From Erodium maritimum (Eukaryota; Streptophyta; Magnoliopsida; Geraniales; Geraniaceae): a stretch of 64,000 nt of DNA. The stretch is from positions 157,233,618-157,297,617 of the forward strand of contig OY997588.1 of NCBI GenBank assembly GCA_963921825.1, given 5' to 3'. A program made the translations under genes and the position numbers. This document shows positions 21,218 through 33,097 of this stretch, one piece after another (the stretch's first letter is position 1; the number at the start of each line of letters is the position of its first letter). The notes under the pieces are model-generated. The model did not search any database. It saw nothing but the letters and a program-made list of their open reading frames with translations, and was not told the origin of the DNA.

Positions 21218-23822
21218 ATGAAGATTCATCAATTCGCACGTGATTTAATCAACTGGGATCAGCTCGACCCTCTTGCTCCAAATCTCTCCGACACTTCTCC
21301 ACTCACCACCTTCGACCTCAAGACCTTCATCAGACCTCGGACTGGTTGTGTTGCTTCAACCACTAACAACGTTTCATCTCTTCATCCCAAGCCTCAGGTA
21401 CAAGGAAGTCTCTTCTCTAGCTAATTAGGGTTTGTCCGGTGGATCACAACACCAACTTAAACAACGGGGTTGGGGCTCCATCTATCAGTTCGAGTTTCTA
21501 AGTGAGTCGGGTTTGGATAATTCGATCTTTATTGATTTGATGGGTGTTGATGTAGGTGGAAACGCTCTCAGTTTAGATTTTTACCTATCGGTTTGAGTTT
21601 TTAAGTGAGTCGGGTCTTGCTAGTCTGATGTTGATGGATCAGATGGAGGCTGGTGTAGGTGGAAGCACACTCAATTCAAGCATCCATCTATCGTTTTGAG
21701 TTTTAAAGTTTGTCGGATCTTAATCTCTACTGATTTAATGGATGTTGGTGTAGGTGGAAACGCTCTTAGTTTAGACTTCTACCTATCAGTTTGAGTTTCT
21801 AAGTGAGTCGGGTTTGGATAATTCGATCTTTATTGATTTTATGGGAGTTGATGCAGGTGGAAACGCTCCTAGTTTAGACTTCTACTTATCAGTTTGAGTT
21901 TTTAAGTGAGTCGGGTCTTGTTTGTCTGATGTTGATGGATCAGATGGAGGCTGGTGTAGGTGGAAACACACTCAATTCAAGCATCCACCTATCATTTTTA
22001 GTTTTTAAGTATGTTGGTTCTTAATCTCTACTAATTTGATGGGTGTGGTGTAGGTGGAAACGCTCTTAGTTTAGACTTCTACCTATCAATTTGAGTTTTT
22101 AAGTCAGTCGGGTCTTGTTAAATGTTGGTGTAGGTGGAAACACACTCCATTCAAGCATCCACCTATCATTTTTTAGATTTTTAAGTTTGTCGGATCTTAA
22201 TCTATATTGATTTGATGGATGCTGGTGTAGGTGGAAATGCACCCAGTTCAGGCCTCCCCTGGTTTGAGTTTTTAAGTGAGTTGGGTCTTAATAGATTGAT
22301 CTTTATTGGTCAAACTGGTGTTGGTGTAGATGAAAACGTACCTAGTTTAAGCCTCCACCTATTAATTCGAGTTTTTAAGTTGGGTCTTAATAGTCTGATC
22401 TGACGGGTGCCGGTGTAGGTGGAAACGCACCCGGGAGGGACGAGGTGGAACCCGACGCAAGAACAGATAGAGATACTCGAAACGGTGTACAAGGGAGGGA
22501 TGCGAACCCCGAACGCGCAACAGATCGAGCGCATCACCGAACGGTTGAGTAAGCACGGGAAGATCGAAGGCAAGAACGTGTTCTATTGGTTTCAAAACCA
22601 CAAGGCACGAGAGAGACAAAGACAGAAGCGCGACAACACTACCGTGTTGGCCCTCCGCCGGTCTCCGAGAACCTCACCAATGTCCTCGCTCACTACCGTA
22701 ACTCTTGAAACCAAGGTTTGTATATGTCATGGACTAATATATGGACTTACAGGATAATTACAAAAAAAAAGTACCTAGACATATTTAGTTGTAATCTTTT
22801 TATTTGGTGCTCTTTTTGAAAACTTGTAGTTTATTTCTTTAATAATAACAAAATGCACCTTGAAATTGTATTTTCTTTTACTTTTAGTATAAAACTGACG
22901 ATTTAATTCTTATAAATTAGATTTAAAAAATAAATTATCCTTTAATTCTTTTCTTTTTGTACGTACAAAGAGTAATAAATATTTTAATTATTTTTAAAAA
23001 TTTATATTTCTTATTTTAAGAAAATAATAATCCAATTTCACCTTATAAAATCATCAATTTAAAACAGATTGTAATTATACCAAAGAAGAGGACTACAATT
23101 TATAAATAAACAATAAATACCTAGTGATTCTTTTTTTTTATCCCTTGCAAAAAAATGTCTTGAACTTATTTTTTAATTTCACTTTGTGTAGTTTTGATTT
23201 AAAATGAAGATTTAACCCTTAAAAAAATAACAAGTAATGAGAATCTAGAATACATTTATCCTAGTTTTCTTTCTAGTAATTCCCAAAAAAGAAAAACCAG
23301 AAAGGTAAAAATTCTAGATATTTTATAAGAAAAACTTATTAACTTATTTAACTTAATCCCTGTTTAGGTAGGGATTGATCCGATTTTTTCAAATCTGCTT
23401 AAAGCCATCCGATTTGTTAAAATCGGGTCGGTGTTCTAAAAATTCCCGTCTAAACATCAATTAATTCCCGCTTAAGCCCGACGTTTAAAACACTGTTTCC
23501 ATTTATAAGTTTAATGTGTTCAAGGATATAATCGTTATTTTAAAATATACAACAAACAAATTCATAATATTTTTAGAAAGTGGGTATTTTATAATAATAT
23601 TTTTAATTTTATCCCTAGACTTAATCATCTTTTGAGTTAATGAATTGTTATTTATTAATGTAGAGTGATCATTGTCAACAAGAGGAAAGCGTGTACAAGA
23701 GGAAGTGCCGGAGCTGGGAATTCGGACAAGAGAGTCGCAGGTTGTGGCCGTGTTCGTGTACGGACGAGGACGGAGATCGAACTCTGGAGCTCTTCCCGTT
23801 ACACCCGGAAAGCAGATCGTGA
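21218..23822 (+). CDS. WOX4: WUSCHEL-related homeobox 4 (vascular cambium stem-cell regulator)
   Basis: Three coding exons, all phase 0: 21218-21397, 22419-22715 and 23664-23822, giving 211 aa. Exon 1 starts [10 protein letters not shown] and has PLAPNLSD and [11 protein letters not shown], as in Arabidopsis WOX4 (MKVHEF..., RPLAPKLS, TFDLKNFIRP). Exon 2 carries [20 protein letters not shown] and the WOX homeodomain (residues 67-131) with the helix-3 motif [15 protein letters not shown]. Exon 3 has [11 protein letters not shown] and the WUS box TLELFPL (199-205), followed by HPESRS and stop. WOX4 is a nuclear transcription factor acting downstream of the TDIF-PXY/TDR peptide-receptor pair to keep procambial and cambial cells dividing. 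An in-frame ATG at 21194 would add eight residues; 21218 matches the family. The N-terminal region is shorter than in Arabidopsis (the Ser/Leu-rich CKRLR part is missing). The tandem-repeat intron 1 is described separately. Confidence 0.95.
21398..22418 (+). repeat. WOX4 intron 1: tandem array carrying nine decoy 3' splice sites
   Basis: Almost the whole intron is ten diverged units of 80-103 bases. Each unit ends in ggtgtag followed by gtggaaacgcwc, exactly as the true acceptor (AG at 22418) is followed by exon bases gtggaaacgcacccg. Decoy AGs are at 21555, 21658, 21753, 21856, 21959, 22053, 22133, 22230 and 22329. Spacing alternates near 103 and 95 bases, and two unit types alternate ('cgctcttagtttag' and 'cacactcaattcaagc'), so pairs were probably amplified together. 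Confidence 0.9.
22752..23150. repeat. MITE-like repeat in WOX4 intron 2, 'attgcaaaaaagtac' family
   Basis: Opens with aggataattacaaaaaaaaa and gtacctagac, and closes with caataaatacctagtg and a T/A run ending cccttgcaaaaa. The middle is AT-rich with ttaaaacagattgtaat. It is one copy of a family also seen at 31370-31625, 37130-37465, 40265-40630, 48880-49105, 57585-58003 and 59470-59760. It has no coding capacity. Confidence 0.55.
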
Positions 23823-24898
23823 TCGTCGATTAATCCACATGATCATGATCGTGATCTCTACGGCCATGATCTTGGTAGTGTAGTGTAGTTCGGCGTGGAG
23901 CTTTTTTCTTTTTCTTTTTTCCTGTTTGAGGAAGAAGAAACTGGGCAAAGCTGCTTCTGATCCCTCGTACTCTGCTACTCTCTCTGTGCTAAGTTCGTTG
24001 TTCCCACTTTGTCATAACTTGTCTCCACCATTGATTTGATGCTCTCTCTTTTTCTTTGTGTTGTGGTTGTGTATTTCTATGCTTACAATGACCCGTTAAA
24101 GTCGATCTGTTTTCGAGTTATGTTAGTTTTAAGGAACGAACTCGGGAGATTCGTCCAACCTCTCACAACGGTATTAACTCTAAATGAGACGACGGGGATT
24201 ATCATTTTTGGGTGTGGCTTGACAAATAGCCACAACCCTTATTACCCCCCCTTTTTGTACGCTTGCATGGTTGAATAGTCTAGACGATTAGCTCATGTGA
24301 ACAATGATTTTATTAGATGATTCGTTCAGTCTTCCACAATGGTGTTACGTCATACGGTCCAATAAGGGTTTATCATTGTTAGAACTATTAGTGCGTATAA
24401 CCGAAAACTAGGTTATAATGTAAAGTTGAAATAAACTAATCGAATCAGCTTAGTATAGAAAGTCATAACAGATTCTGAATTACAACTTGGTTTTTTAAGG
24501 TGATTTACCGTCTCGTATAAGTAGGGGTCTCTTAAGATACAACGATATGTCAACAAACGGGAAACCAAGAGAGGAAGTCTCCAAACACGAGAAAACAAGA
24601 GCTCAGAACAGAGAGGGAAACACTCGATTTTCTGACTTATAACATGCGATTCAAGTTATAAACACATTTTCTCCAACAACTATCGCTATAGACGAAGTGA
24701 TTAATCGACACAATCCTTTGTCTTCCTTTCATATGTGAACATAAATGAATATTCTTGAGTAAAAAACCTTTCATCTAATTTTTTTTTTTGAGGATTCCTT
24801 CCATCTAATTAAGTCTTATATATAAGTTATTTGTTCATTCAATTCGTTCTAATTAAAGATGCTCCGAGTATAGATACTCGAGTCTATGAATTAATTTA
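23823..24898. other. WOX4 3' flank and intergenic
   Basis: The WOX4 3' UTR probably extends to about 24040. The rest shows only short frames. A phrase at 24140-24200 (cgggagattcgtccaacctc, acaacggtattaactc) is loosely repeated at 24320-24350, but no element could be closed. Confidence 0.4.
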
Positions 24899-25325
24899 AG
24901 GGTAATTCCACTTCAATACCTTAAATCTTTCATATTTTATTTAAAGTATTTTAATATTTTTGTCACTTCAGTACCCTAAACTTCCATTCATTCATTTAAA
25001 GTACCATAAATCTTTTTTGTGTCACCTCAATACACTAAACTTTCATTAATTTCATTTTAGTACCCACGATTAACTTTCCATCAATTTTCCATCAAAAACA
25101 AATAAAATGACCATAATACTCTTCACTAACAATCAAATTTAAAGTAAAGTTAACGGGGAGACTAAAATAGAATTAATAAAAGCTTAGGGTTATGAGGTGA
25201 CACAAGAAGATTTAATGTACTCTAAATAAATTAATGAAAATTTAGAATATTAAAGTGATATAAAGTAAATTAAAATATTCTAAATAAATGTGAAAGATTT
25301 GAAATATTAAGGTAAAATTATCTTA
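24899..25325. repeat. Dispersed inverted repeat, 'tagtaccctaaa' family
   Basis: Starts gggtaattccacttcaatac and ends gaaatattaaggtaaaatta, approximate inverted repeats. Inner phrases (acccacgattaactttcc, ttaaagtaaagttaacggg) match the family at 7775-8590. It is a degraded, non-coding copy. Confidence 0.6.
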
Positions 25326-27785
25326 TTAATTTATCGTCTCCTACATTAATATAAACAAAAATAATAATATTAATTAATCGATTTGGTTCATGGATATGTG
25401 ATGTGATTTCAATGATCAAGCATAAAGCAAGTAGTGGTTAATGTTGGATATATTAATTATTCTGGTCTCCCTCTTTTTTATGTGTAATGTGACATTTTCC
25501 TAATCACAGGTAGCTAGTGTTTTTGTGGGCCTGCCACTAGACAGGAAATTTGAAAATGTGAAGCTCAATATTTGTATATATTAAATTAGTATAAATTAAT
25601 TATTTGTACATTTAATTAGATGAATAGTTAGACTACAGATTAAATAAACTAACGATTTTGGGAAACGTAGATTTGACATTTTGCAATTTTTTTTTACATA
25701 AATATATGAGTTTGAATAAATAAATGATTGTTTGGTGGTTATATTGAAGATAGCGAATCAATGTTAAATTATTTTTATTTCATTAAGATTAATTGAATTG
25801 ATCGAGGTGAACGGTAAATATCAAAAGGCACAATTGAAATATGTATTCTTTTGAGGATCCGGCTAACATTTGTGATGATAATTAAAATCTTTAAAAACGT
25901 AAAAATATTGATTCACGAAATAATAGAAGTATATCGTGTTGATACTTAATAGAACCAATGTCAGCTTATGACGAGTGAGAATGTGGCACCCGTAAATCCC
26001 TTACCGACCCATTTGCTATTCATTGGAGGAGGCGAGGGTGTTGACCACCCCTCGCATGCCCCATTTGAGCTTTGCTCATGTACTTGCCGATATCATCGAG
26101 GTATTGTCCCTTTCCTCGAACGCCAATACCGTGTCCTCGGAGAGAAAATTAGTGTGGCACCTTCTTTAATTCATAACGTATTAGAAAGACCATCACGACC
26201 TTCCCATGCACATCAAATATGTATGAGAGACATCGATTGTCGTTGGATATGATCCTTCCAGCCTCAAGCCTGCATGAACGATGACTAGACTCGATTCAAC
26301 CCCCCACTTCTACAGGTGACAACCTGCCTACTTGTGACACACATCTACCTATTATTGGGTCCCGACTGTTAGAATGTAGATATACTTGGGTCTTCAATTA
26401 TCAGCTTAAGTTTTTAGTTGAATTGGTCTTTTAATATGATATCAAAGTTTGGTACCTCACGAACACGAGTTCAAACTCCACTGTCAAAGTTAAGCAAATA
26501 TGTGTACTTGTGTCCAAGTTTGTTTGGATAATTAATCGAGCCTATCAATCACAATCACATCACATTTTTGGTAAAACCACCATAATTAGAAATTTGATGC
26601 ATGTCTTAATCATACTTAGACTTGCGATAAACTTAACAACAACTTCGGTTGTGCTGGACCACGGTGTCCAATTACGTATCTTAAAGTGCCCGAATAATTA
26701 AATAACTAATCATATAATTAACTTTGGTTTATTTGCATATAATAAAAGCAAAAAGGGTCACCTCTTCCACTCGCTAAAAAAGACAGGATTAAGTATAATA
26801 GATAAACGTAGGGGTGGGAGGAAACCAACGTCACAACGACTAAAAACAGCTCGAAGAGAACTCTAACATAAAGATCCTAATAAAACTCATAGCGAAAACC
26901 CTAACAAATCTTGGAGGTGAGCGTTTTGTCTTCTTTGAGTTATAAAAGTTTATTAACGGATTCATGTACCAAAGGACTGTGAAAATTTTGACAAAAGAGC
27001 ATGTTTGTTGGTTTGGACAAAGTTTTCTTAATTTTATTTTATTTTAATATATCTCCCTTTCATAGAAATGTCAAAACACAAGCAACTTGATGTTTTTAAA
27101 TATTATGATCAAACTTTATTGATTTATTTTGTCTTGGTTATAAATATACTTTAATAGAAAGAAATCGAGTATGATCATGACGTATTTTAACAATTAATAA
27201 AATATAATTCTGTCATTTATTATTAAATTAGACAAGTGTAAGAAAATTGAAGGTCTAAATAATTGAGAGAGATGATACAATAACTATTATTGATGAATAA
27301 TACTATAAACTTATAATATCTTCCCGATCATTGTAATCACAACAACAACAACAAAAATTGTTATATAACATTCACACGAAAAACACTTTGAACTTTTCAA
27401 GATGATAATCATTTATAAGATTCTAATAAATAGAAATGCTTATAGGTGATCAAATTTCTAGAACCGATCGACACTTGTTACGATAATTGTCTGATGTCGG
27501 TCTAACATTGGCATTCATGCAGACATATCGGTTGTTACCCGTTTGAGCGCCAATTTTGTTGGGTATACCCACGACTAAATTGACTCCAATCCATGGTTCA
27601 AATGGATAATCGATCGTCTTTTCACCAGTGAAAAAAATCAATAATATTCTCCATTCAAACGCTGGATGTTTGCGAAAAATCGAGGGTCTCGATTCGGGTC
27701 GAGAAATTTCGTCGGTGCTAGTTAACCGCCCGATGCCTACCCTAGAGAAACTTTTTCCTTTTGCCATCTAGGTGACAAGGACAAA
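25326..27785. other. Intergenic, repeat-derived, no gene supported
   Basis: A 95-codon plus frame at 25968-26252 and a 105-codon minus frame at 27767-27450 show no domain I recognise. The stretch 26330-26500 ('gggtcttcaattatcagctt', 'atgatatcaaag', 'acgagttcaaactcc') resembles sequences common beside plant retroelements, and 27530-27570 does too, but neither can be classified. The remainder is AT-rich. Confidence 0.35.
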
Positions 27786-28054
27786 AGTATGGACTACTGG
27801 GAATGGGCTGGGCTTGTAGAGGTATGGGCTAAAATTGCTAGGACCCTCACGAGACACACACTCAATTCCAACACCAACAGGCCCAAACTCGTGAGCCCAA
27901 ACCCAGAACGCATAAAATCCCCTAATCCCGCCACGACGTCGTTTAACCGAAAACTCTGTTCCAAAACACTACGCGACTGTCCAAGTCGTCTCTGACGCAA
28001 TCGAGACACTGAAAAGCTCACAAACCCCAACTGCGTGGACGCTCACAAACCCGC

Positions 28055-28237
28055 CACGTGTCCCCAAACACCTATAGATCCTCGACAGCATCATCATCAT
28101 CACTGTCTTAAGCCGTTAAAATCAATCTAATCCGTCCATCAACCATAACCGTCACGTGGGGTCAGAGATACGGATCGGACGGCCCACGATCGTCGACCAC
28201 ACCAAACCTAGGGTTCGGACCAGCCCTCACTATAAAA
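28055..28237 (+). promoter_or_regulatory. PABP core promoter: two CACGTG boxes, telo-box-like site, TATA box
   Basis: CACGTG motifs are at 28055-28060 (gccacgtgtcc) and 28153-28158 (gtcacgtgggg). An aaacctagggttcgg tract at 28204 resembles the telo-box (AAACCCTA) found upstream of plant translation-machinery genes. TATAAAAG is at 28231-28238, about 275 bases before the PABP ATG. Transcription would start near 28260-28270. Confidence 0.65.
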
Positions 28238-28269
28238 GCCCTGCGGTTTCTCCTCAGCCGGTGCGGTGC

Positions 28270-28512
28270 AGTTACAGTCCTGCCCTCCCCAAAAAAAACG
28301 AAAAAAACACTTTAATTTTATTCCTAGTTCTCTGCGTTTTCTCCATTTCTCTCCGCCGCCTACGGTGCTTCTCCACTCTCTTCTCCGGCGGTTCTATCAT
28401 AAAAAAAACCTCAAAAACCTCCACACTTCTCTATCGTTGCACTCGATTTCGTGCCTGAAGTTTAGGAAAAAAATCCGATAAAAAAGGGGAAAATATTTGT
28501 AAAATTTTTGTG
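28270..28512 (+). promoter_or_regulatory. A-rich 5' leader of PABP (possible autoregulatory element)
   Basis: The leader carries several A tracts (ccccaaaaaaaacg, gaaaaaaacac, cataaaaaaaacctc, taggaaaaaaatcc, gataaaaaagggg) set in CT-rich sequence. In animals, PABP mRNA carries an A-rich leader to which PABP binds to repress its own translation. Similar use here is an inference. Confidence 0.5.
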
Positions 28513-31500
28513 ATGGCGCAGATTCAGGTCCAGCCTCCGGCGACGGGACCGAACGGTGCGGCGGCGGTGGCGGCGGCTGGTGCTCCGGGCGGTGGCGCGA
28601 GCCAGTTCGGTACTACTTCGCTGTATGTGGGAGATCTGGACTTCAATGTGACGGACTCTCAGCTCTATGATCTGTTCAACCAGGTCGGTCAAGTTGTGTC
28701 GGTCCGGGTCTGCAGGGACTTGACCACCAGGCGGTCGCTTGGTTATGGCTATGTCAACTACAGCAACCCTCAGGATGGTTAGTTTTTGTCCTGATTAGTG
28801 CGTTTGGTTACTGAGAATTTGAGTTTGGTTTGGGTGATTTGCTTAGTTGCTTGATGGATATGAAGATTTTGTGTCGTTGTTTGCTTAATCTGGAATGTAT
28901 AGCATAGGTGGAAGTGGAAGTGTTTTTGCTTAATTGATTGATGGATAAGGAGAATTTGGTTTGTTTTTTTTGCTTAATCTGGAATGTTTAGCACTGATTG
29001 AAGTGTTTTTGGTTAATTGATTGATGGATAAGTAGAAAATGTTTTGTTGTTTGCTTAATCTTGAATGTTAAGAGGATTGTTTATGTACTTCAAACCCTAT
29101 AGATCCCTTGGACACTTCATAATTAAAGTAAAATTAGTTTTGAGTAAATGATATCAGGGAAGTCTGGTAATTAGCTTTCTGTTTAGAACCTTTTGTCATT
29201 GTTCTTATCAGATGTTTATTGTTGAATGCGTATCAATGTGTAATGGTTATTATGATTATGTAATGGCTTTTGTGATTATGTCATGCTTGTAGAGTTTGCA
29301 CTCATTGAAATTTATACATTCAAGGTTTGTTACTTGACTTGTTTTTGTTGGCTACAGCTGCGAGGGCGCTGGATGTGCTTAATTTCACTCCACTTAATGG
29401 AAAGTCCATTAGAGTTATGTACTCTCACCGTGATCCTACTATCCGGAAGAGTGGGTCAGCAAATATTTTTATCAAGGTAAATTTTGTTTTTGTTTTCTTT
29501 ATTGCGTCCCGAATATGTTTGTTGGGGAAGTCTCTAAACCGTGAATTTATTTGTGTTTGGAATGTGTCATTCTTTTTCTGTGCTCATTTTCTATGACTTG
29601 TCTGATAAACATTTATTCTTACTTCTGGTGGGTGCAGAATCTGGACAGGTCAATTGATCACAAAGCTTTGCATGACACATTTTCGTCATTTGGCAACATC
29701 CTTTCTTGCAAGATTGCCACTGATGGCACTGGCCAGTCCAAGGGCTATGGTTTTGTGCAATTTGACAATGATGAGTCTGCTCAGAATGCAATCGACAAGC
29801 TGAACGGTATGCTGATCAATGACAAACAAGTTTTCGTCGGACCTTTTCTCCGTAAACAAGAAAGAGACTCTGCAACGAGCAAGACACAATTCAATAATGT
29901 GTATGTGAAGAATTTGGCTGAATCGACAACTGATGATGATCTGAAGAAAACGTTTAGTGATTTTGGTCCGATCACCAGTGCTGTGGTTATGAGGGATGCG
30001 GATGGAAAATCAAAAGGGTTTGGATTTGTCAACTTTGAAAAAGCTGATGATGCTGCTAGAGCAGTCGAGGGTCTAAATGGGAAGAAATTTGATGACAAGG
30101 AATGGTATGTTGGGAAGGCACAGAAGAAGTCTGAGAGAGAGGTCGAGCTGAAAGGAAAGTTTGAACAGACTATGAAGGAAGCAGAGGACAAGAACCGAGG
30201 GGTCAATTTGTATGTTAAGAACTTGGATGATAGTGTTGGTGACGATAAGCTGAAGGAAATGTTCTCTGAGTTCGGCACAATTACATCATGCAAGGTTTGG
30301 ATGCTAACACTCGTACTTTGGCGTTCAAGTTTTTATCCCTCTGAAACTTCGGAATTTATCTATTTTGTTTATTTGTAGGTCATGCGTGATCCCAGTGGTA
30401 TCAGTAGAGGTTCTGGATTTGTTGCCTTTTCAACTCCTGAAGAAGCATCCCGTGCTGTATGTCCATATTCTTATCACCATATTCAATTTTGTATTATATA
30501 AGTACTGTACCCTATATTTCTTGTTTTTTTTTCTAGCTTGCGGAGATGAATGGTAAGATGATTGTCAGCAAACCACTTTATGTAGCTGTTGCACAAAGGA
30601 AAGAGGATAGAAGAGCAAGGTTGCAGGTACAATTACATTACTTCCATAAAGACTTTGATGAAATTTAATGGTTCTGGTTTTATTGATTTTTTTTGGCCTA
30701 GAAGGGGAATATATAGCTGGATTTGTGGCATAACAATTTATTTTCCTCGTGGATCCTATTTCAATGGGTGATGTTATAGTTCACCAATAATGTTTGCAAA
30801 ACGCATATAGTTCAGCACAAGTTTTTGCAGTTACTCCTTTGGTTTATGCTGACTTTTAACTTGCTGATGCTGTTAAACTGTAATTTACCCTCTGGTATGA
30901 ACATATGATTTCACTTGGTTTTTATCTCTATGCGAAAATTTCTCTTTCCCTGTGCTGAAATCTTATATACTTACTGCCCTGAATTTTATTTACATGACAA
31001 CCTTCACGCTAACACATTGCTCCATATATTTGTACTGCTCAGGCACAGTTTTCTCAGATGAGGCCGGTTGCTATGGCACCTTCAGTTGCTCCTCGTATGC
31101 CTATGTATCCTCCTGGTGCTCCTGGTCTTGGGCAACAGTTCATGTACGGTCAAGGTCCTCCTGCTATGATCCCTCAAGTAAGTTTCATTTTGAATTACCC
31201 TTCATGTGTTAAATGTTTTCTTCAGTCTGTGGAAAATTTCCTTCTCAACTTTTAACATTATTTTGTATTTGTCTAGTTAAACATATTATGTTCTGTGATA
31301 CTGGAAGTACAATTTGGTATATTTGAAAGTGAAGCATTTTGGTAATTGAAAGCTTCCTTGTACTAGAACTAGGGTTAATTGCAAAAAAGTAGCCTGATGT
31401 GTTCACTTTTGTTGCACTTTGTATAAATTTGTTTGGATATTAAATTTGGTATATAAACATGTGATGTTGTTTTCAAATTTTTAATCAAAATGGTAAGGTA

Positions 31501-32771
31501 AAATCCCCATTTTATTTAAATTGAAACAAAAAGTAAAGTTCCGGCTATTCTATAGCAATTATCAGAGAAGAAGGCTACAAGTTACAAAAATTGAATACCT
31601 AAGGGACTTAAGTAATTGCACCCAAGTTTAAGCTTTATTAGATGGCACTGTATTGCATGCTTGACCTTGCCCAATGGTAAACCCAATGTTTAACTGGCTG
31701 TAGATTACTATTTGGGTTTCTCATTGTTGATATTTTTCTGCTCTTTCTCTTCAGGCTGGATTTGGTTATCAGCAGCAGCTTGTTCCCGGAATGAGGCCAG
31801 GCGGGCCCGCAATGCCAAATTTCTTTGTTCCAATGGCCCCACAAGGGCAACGCCCCGGGGGCCGACGTGGGCCAGGCCAGTTGCCGCAAAATCAGCAGCC
31901 CGTTCCCATGATGCAGCCACAGGTATGTTGAGGTGTTGCAAACATGCTTATTTATCTTTCACTCTCCTTCACACACCATGGCTCAGTTCTGTTTTATATT
32001 GCAGATGATGCCTCGGGGACGCGTCTACCGATACCCTCCTGGGCGAAACATGCAGGATGTTCCGATGCCGGGTGGCATGATGTCTGTTCCGTATGATATG
32101 GGCGGCGTGCCAATGCGAGATGCTGGTGCACAGCCTATGCCCATTACTGCTCTCGCTACAGCACTCGCAAATGCGTCACCTGAACAGCAACGAACGGTTT
32201 GTCACTAATCCTACTTACGGTTATAATTTCTATGGATAATCCTTGACACATTCCTTGTTTGACCATACTGACTTTTAATTTTCTTACTTTACCATTGCTG
32301 CCTTAAATTTACTCGTGTGCCGTGAACAACTGCAATCTTATTTTTGTTGTTTATTATCAAAAAATTTACCCCTCTTTACTATTTCCCTACAGCAGTTGAA
32401 GGTAATTGCCTTAAAAAACACTGATGTTTTTTGTCATTTGTCACCAAAATACATATCCCGTATCTCTAACTTCTAGTATCTCAAATTTTATGCTGATGGA
32501 TTCCCTGCCTTAATTTGCTGAATAGATGCTCGGTGAAAGTCTATACCCCCTTGTGGACCAGCTGGAGCACGAGGCAGCAGCTAAGGTCACCGGCATGCTC
32601 CTCGAGATGGACCAGACCGAGGTTCTGCATCTGCTCGAGTCTCCAGAAGCTCTGAAGGCCAAAGTTGCAGAGGCCATGGAAGTTCTCAGGAACGTTGCTG
32701 CTCAACAGCAGGCCAACAACTCGGCGGATCAGCTTGCGTCATTGTCTCTCAAGGACAACCTCGTGTCTTGA
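28513..32771 (+). CDS. PAB: Cytoplasmic poly(A)-binding protein, nine coding exons
   Basis: Coding exons: 28513-28777, 29358-29476, 29638-30294, 30379-30456, 30537-30626, 31043-31177, 31755-31922, 32005-32196 and 32526-32771. All junctions are GT-AG and the frame stays open for 649 aa, the usual PABP size. The order is: an Ala/Gly-rich N-terminus; four RRMs (RRM1 [15 protein letters not shown]2 ANIFIKNLDRSI with [11 protein letters not shown]3 [12 protein letters not shown] with [11 protein letters not shown]4 [12 protein letters not shown] with RGSGFVAF); a Pro/Met/Gln-rich linker; and a C-terminal MLLE domain ([18 protein letters not shown]) split by the last intron. It coats mRNA poly(A) tails, contacts eIF4G and PAM2-motif proteins, and controls translation and mRNA decay. 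The sequence is closest, from memory, to the widely expressed PAB2/PAB4/PAB8 class. The ATG at 28513 gives the family start (MAQIQVQ). Confidence 0.96.
31370..31625. repeat. MITE-like repeat inside PABP intron 6
   Basis: Opens agggttaattgcaaaaaagt and closes with cctaagggacttaagtaatt and gcaccc, an imperfect inverted repeat. The interior is AT-rich (atttttaatcaaaatgg, gaaacaaaaagtaaag). It belongs to the same family as 22752-23150. It lies well away from the intron's splice sites. Confidence 0.55.
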
Positions 32772-33097
32772 ATATGATGTCGTCCGATGAGAGCTGGAGA
32801 TTTTGGTATGGTGGAGGAAGAACCTAGTTTTGACCAGTACTGAGTTGTTTTATCAATGATGGATCCTATTGCTATGTTGGTTGATTTTGTGAAACTACAT
32901 TTGTGGGTTTCTTCAATTTGCTGCTACACTTGGATTGCAATTGTTGGTCTGTTATGGTTATGAATTTAGTTTGTTGGATATTTTGGGTATTTTAGTCTTA
33001 ATGCTGTTATGCTATTGTTATGAATTTATATTGCTGGATGAAATTGACTTTGCGAGGTTTGCTAACTAATTTGTTAAATTTAAAAATGAACACTGAC

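Noticed and set aside
20980-21243. 87-codon frame with a Leu-Ser repeat
   Set aside because: It is a translation of the CT microsatellite and the WOX4 leader.
25968-26252. 95-codon plus frame, possible small gene
   Set aside because: No recognisable domain, no promoter or splice context, and it is set in repeat-like sequence.
26330-26500. Retroelement-like phrase with a tRNA-type internal box
   Set aside because: Only a short stretch matches what is commonly seen next to plant retroelements; no ends, duplications or coding parts could be found, so no element is claimed.
29781-30293. 170-codon minus-strand frame
   Set aside because: It mirrors the large PABP exon carrying RRM2-RRM4; no independent domain or promoter.
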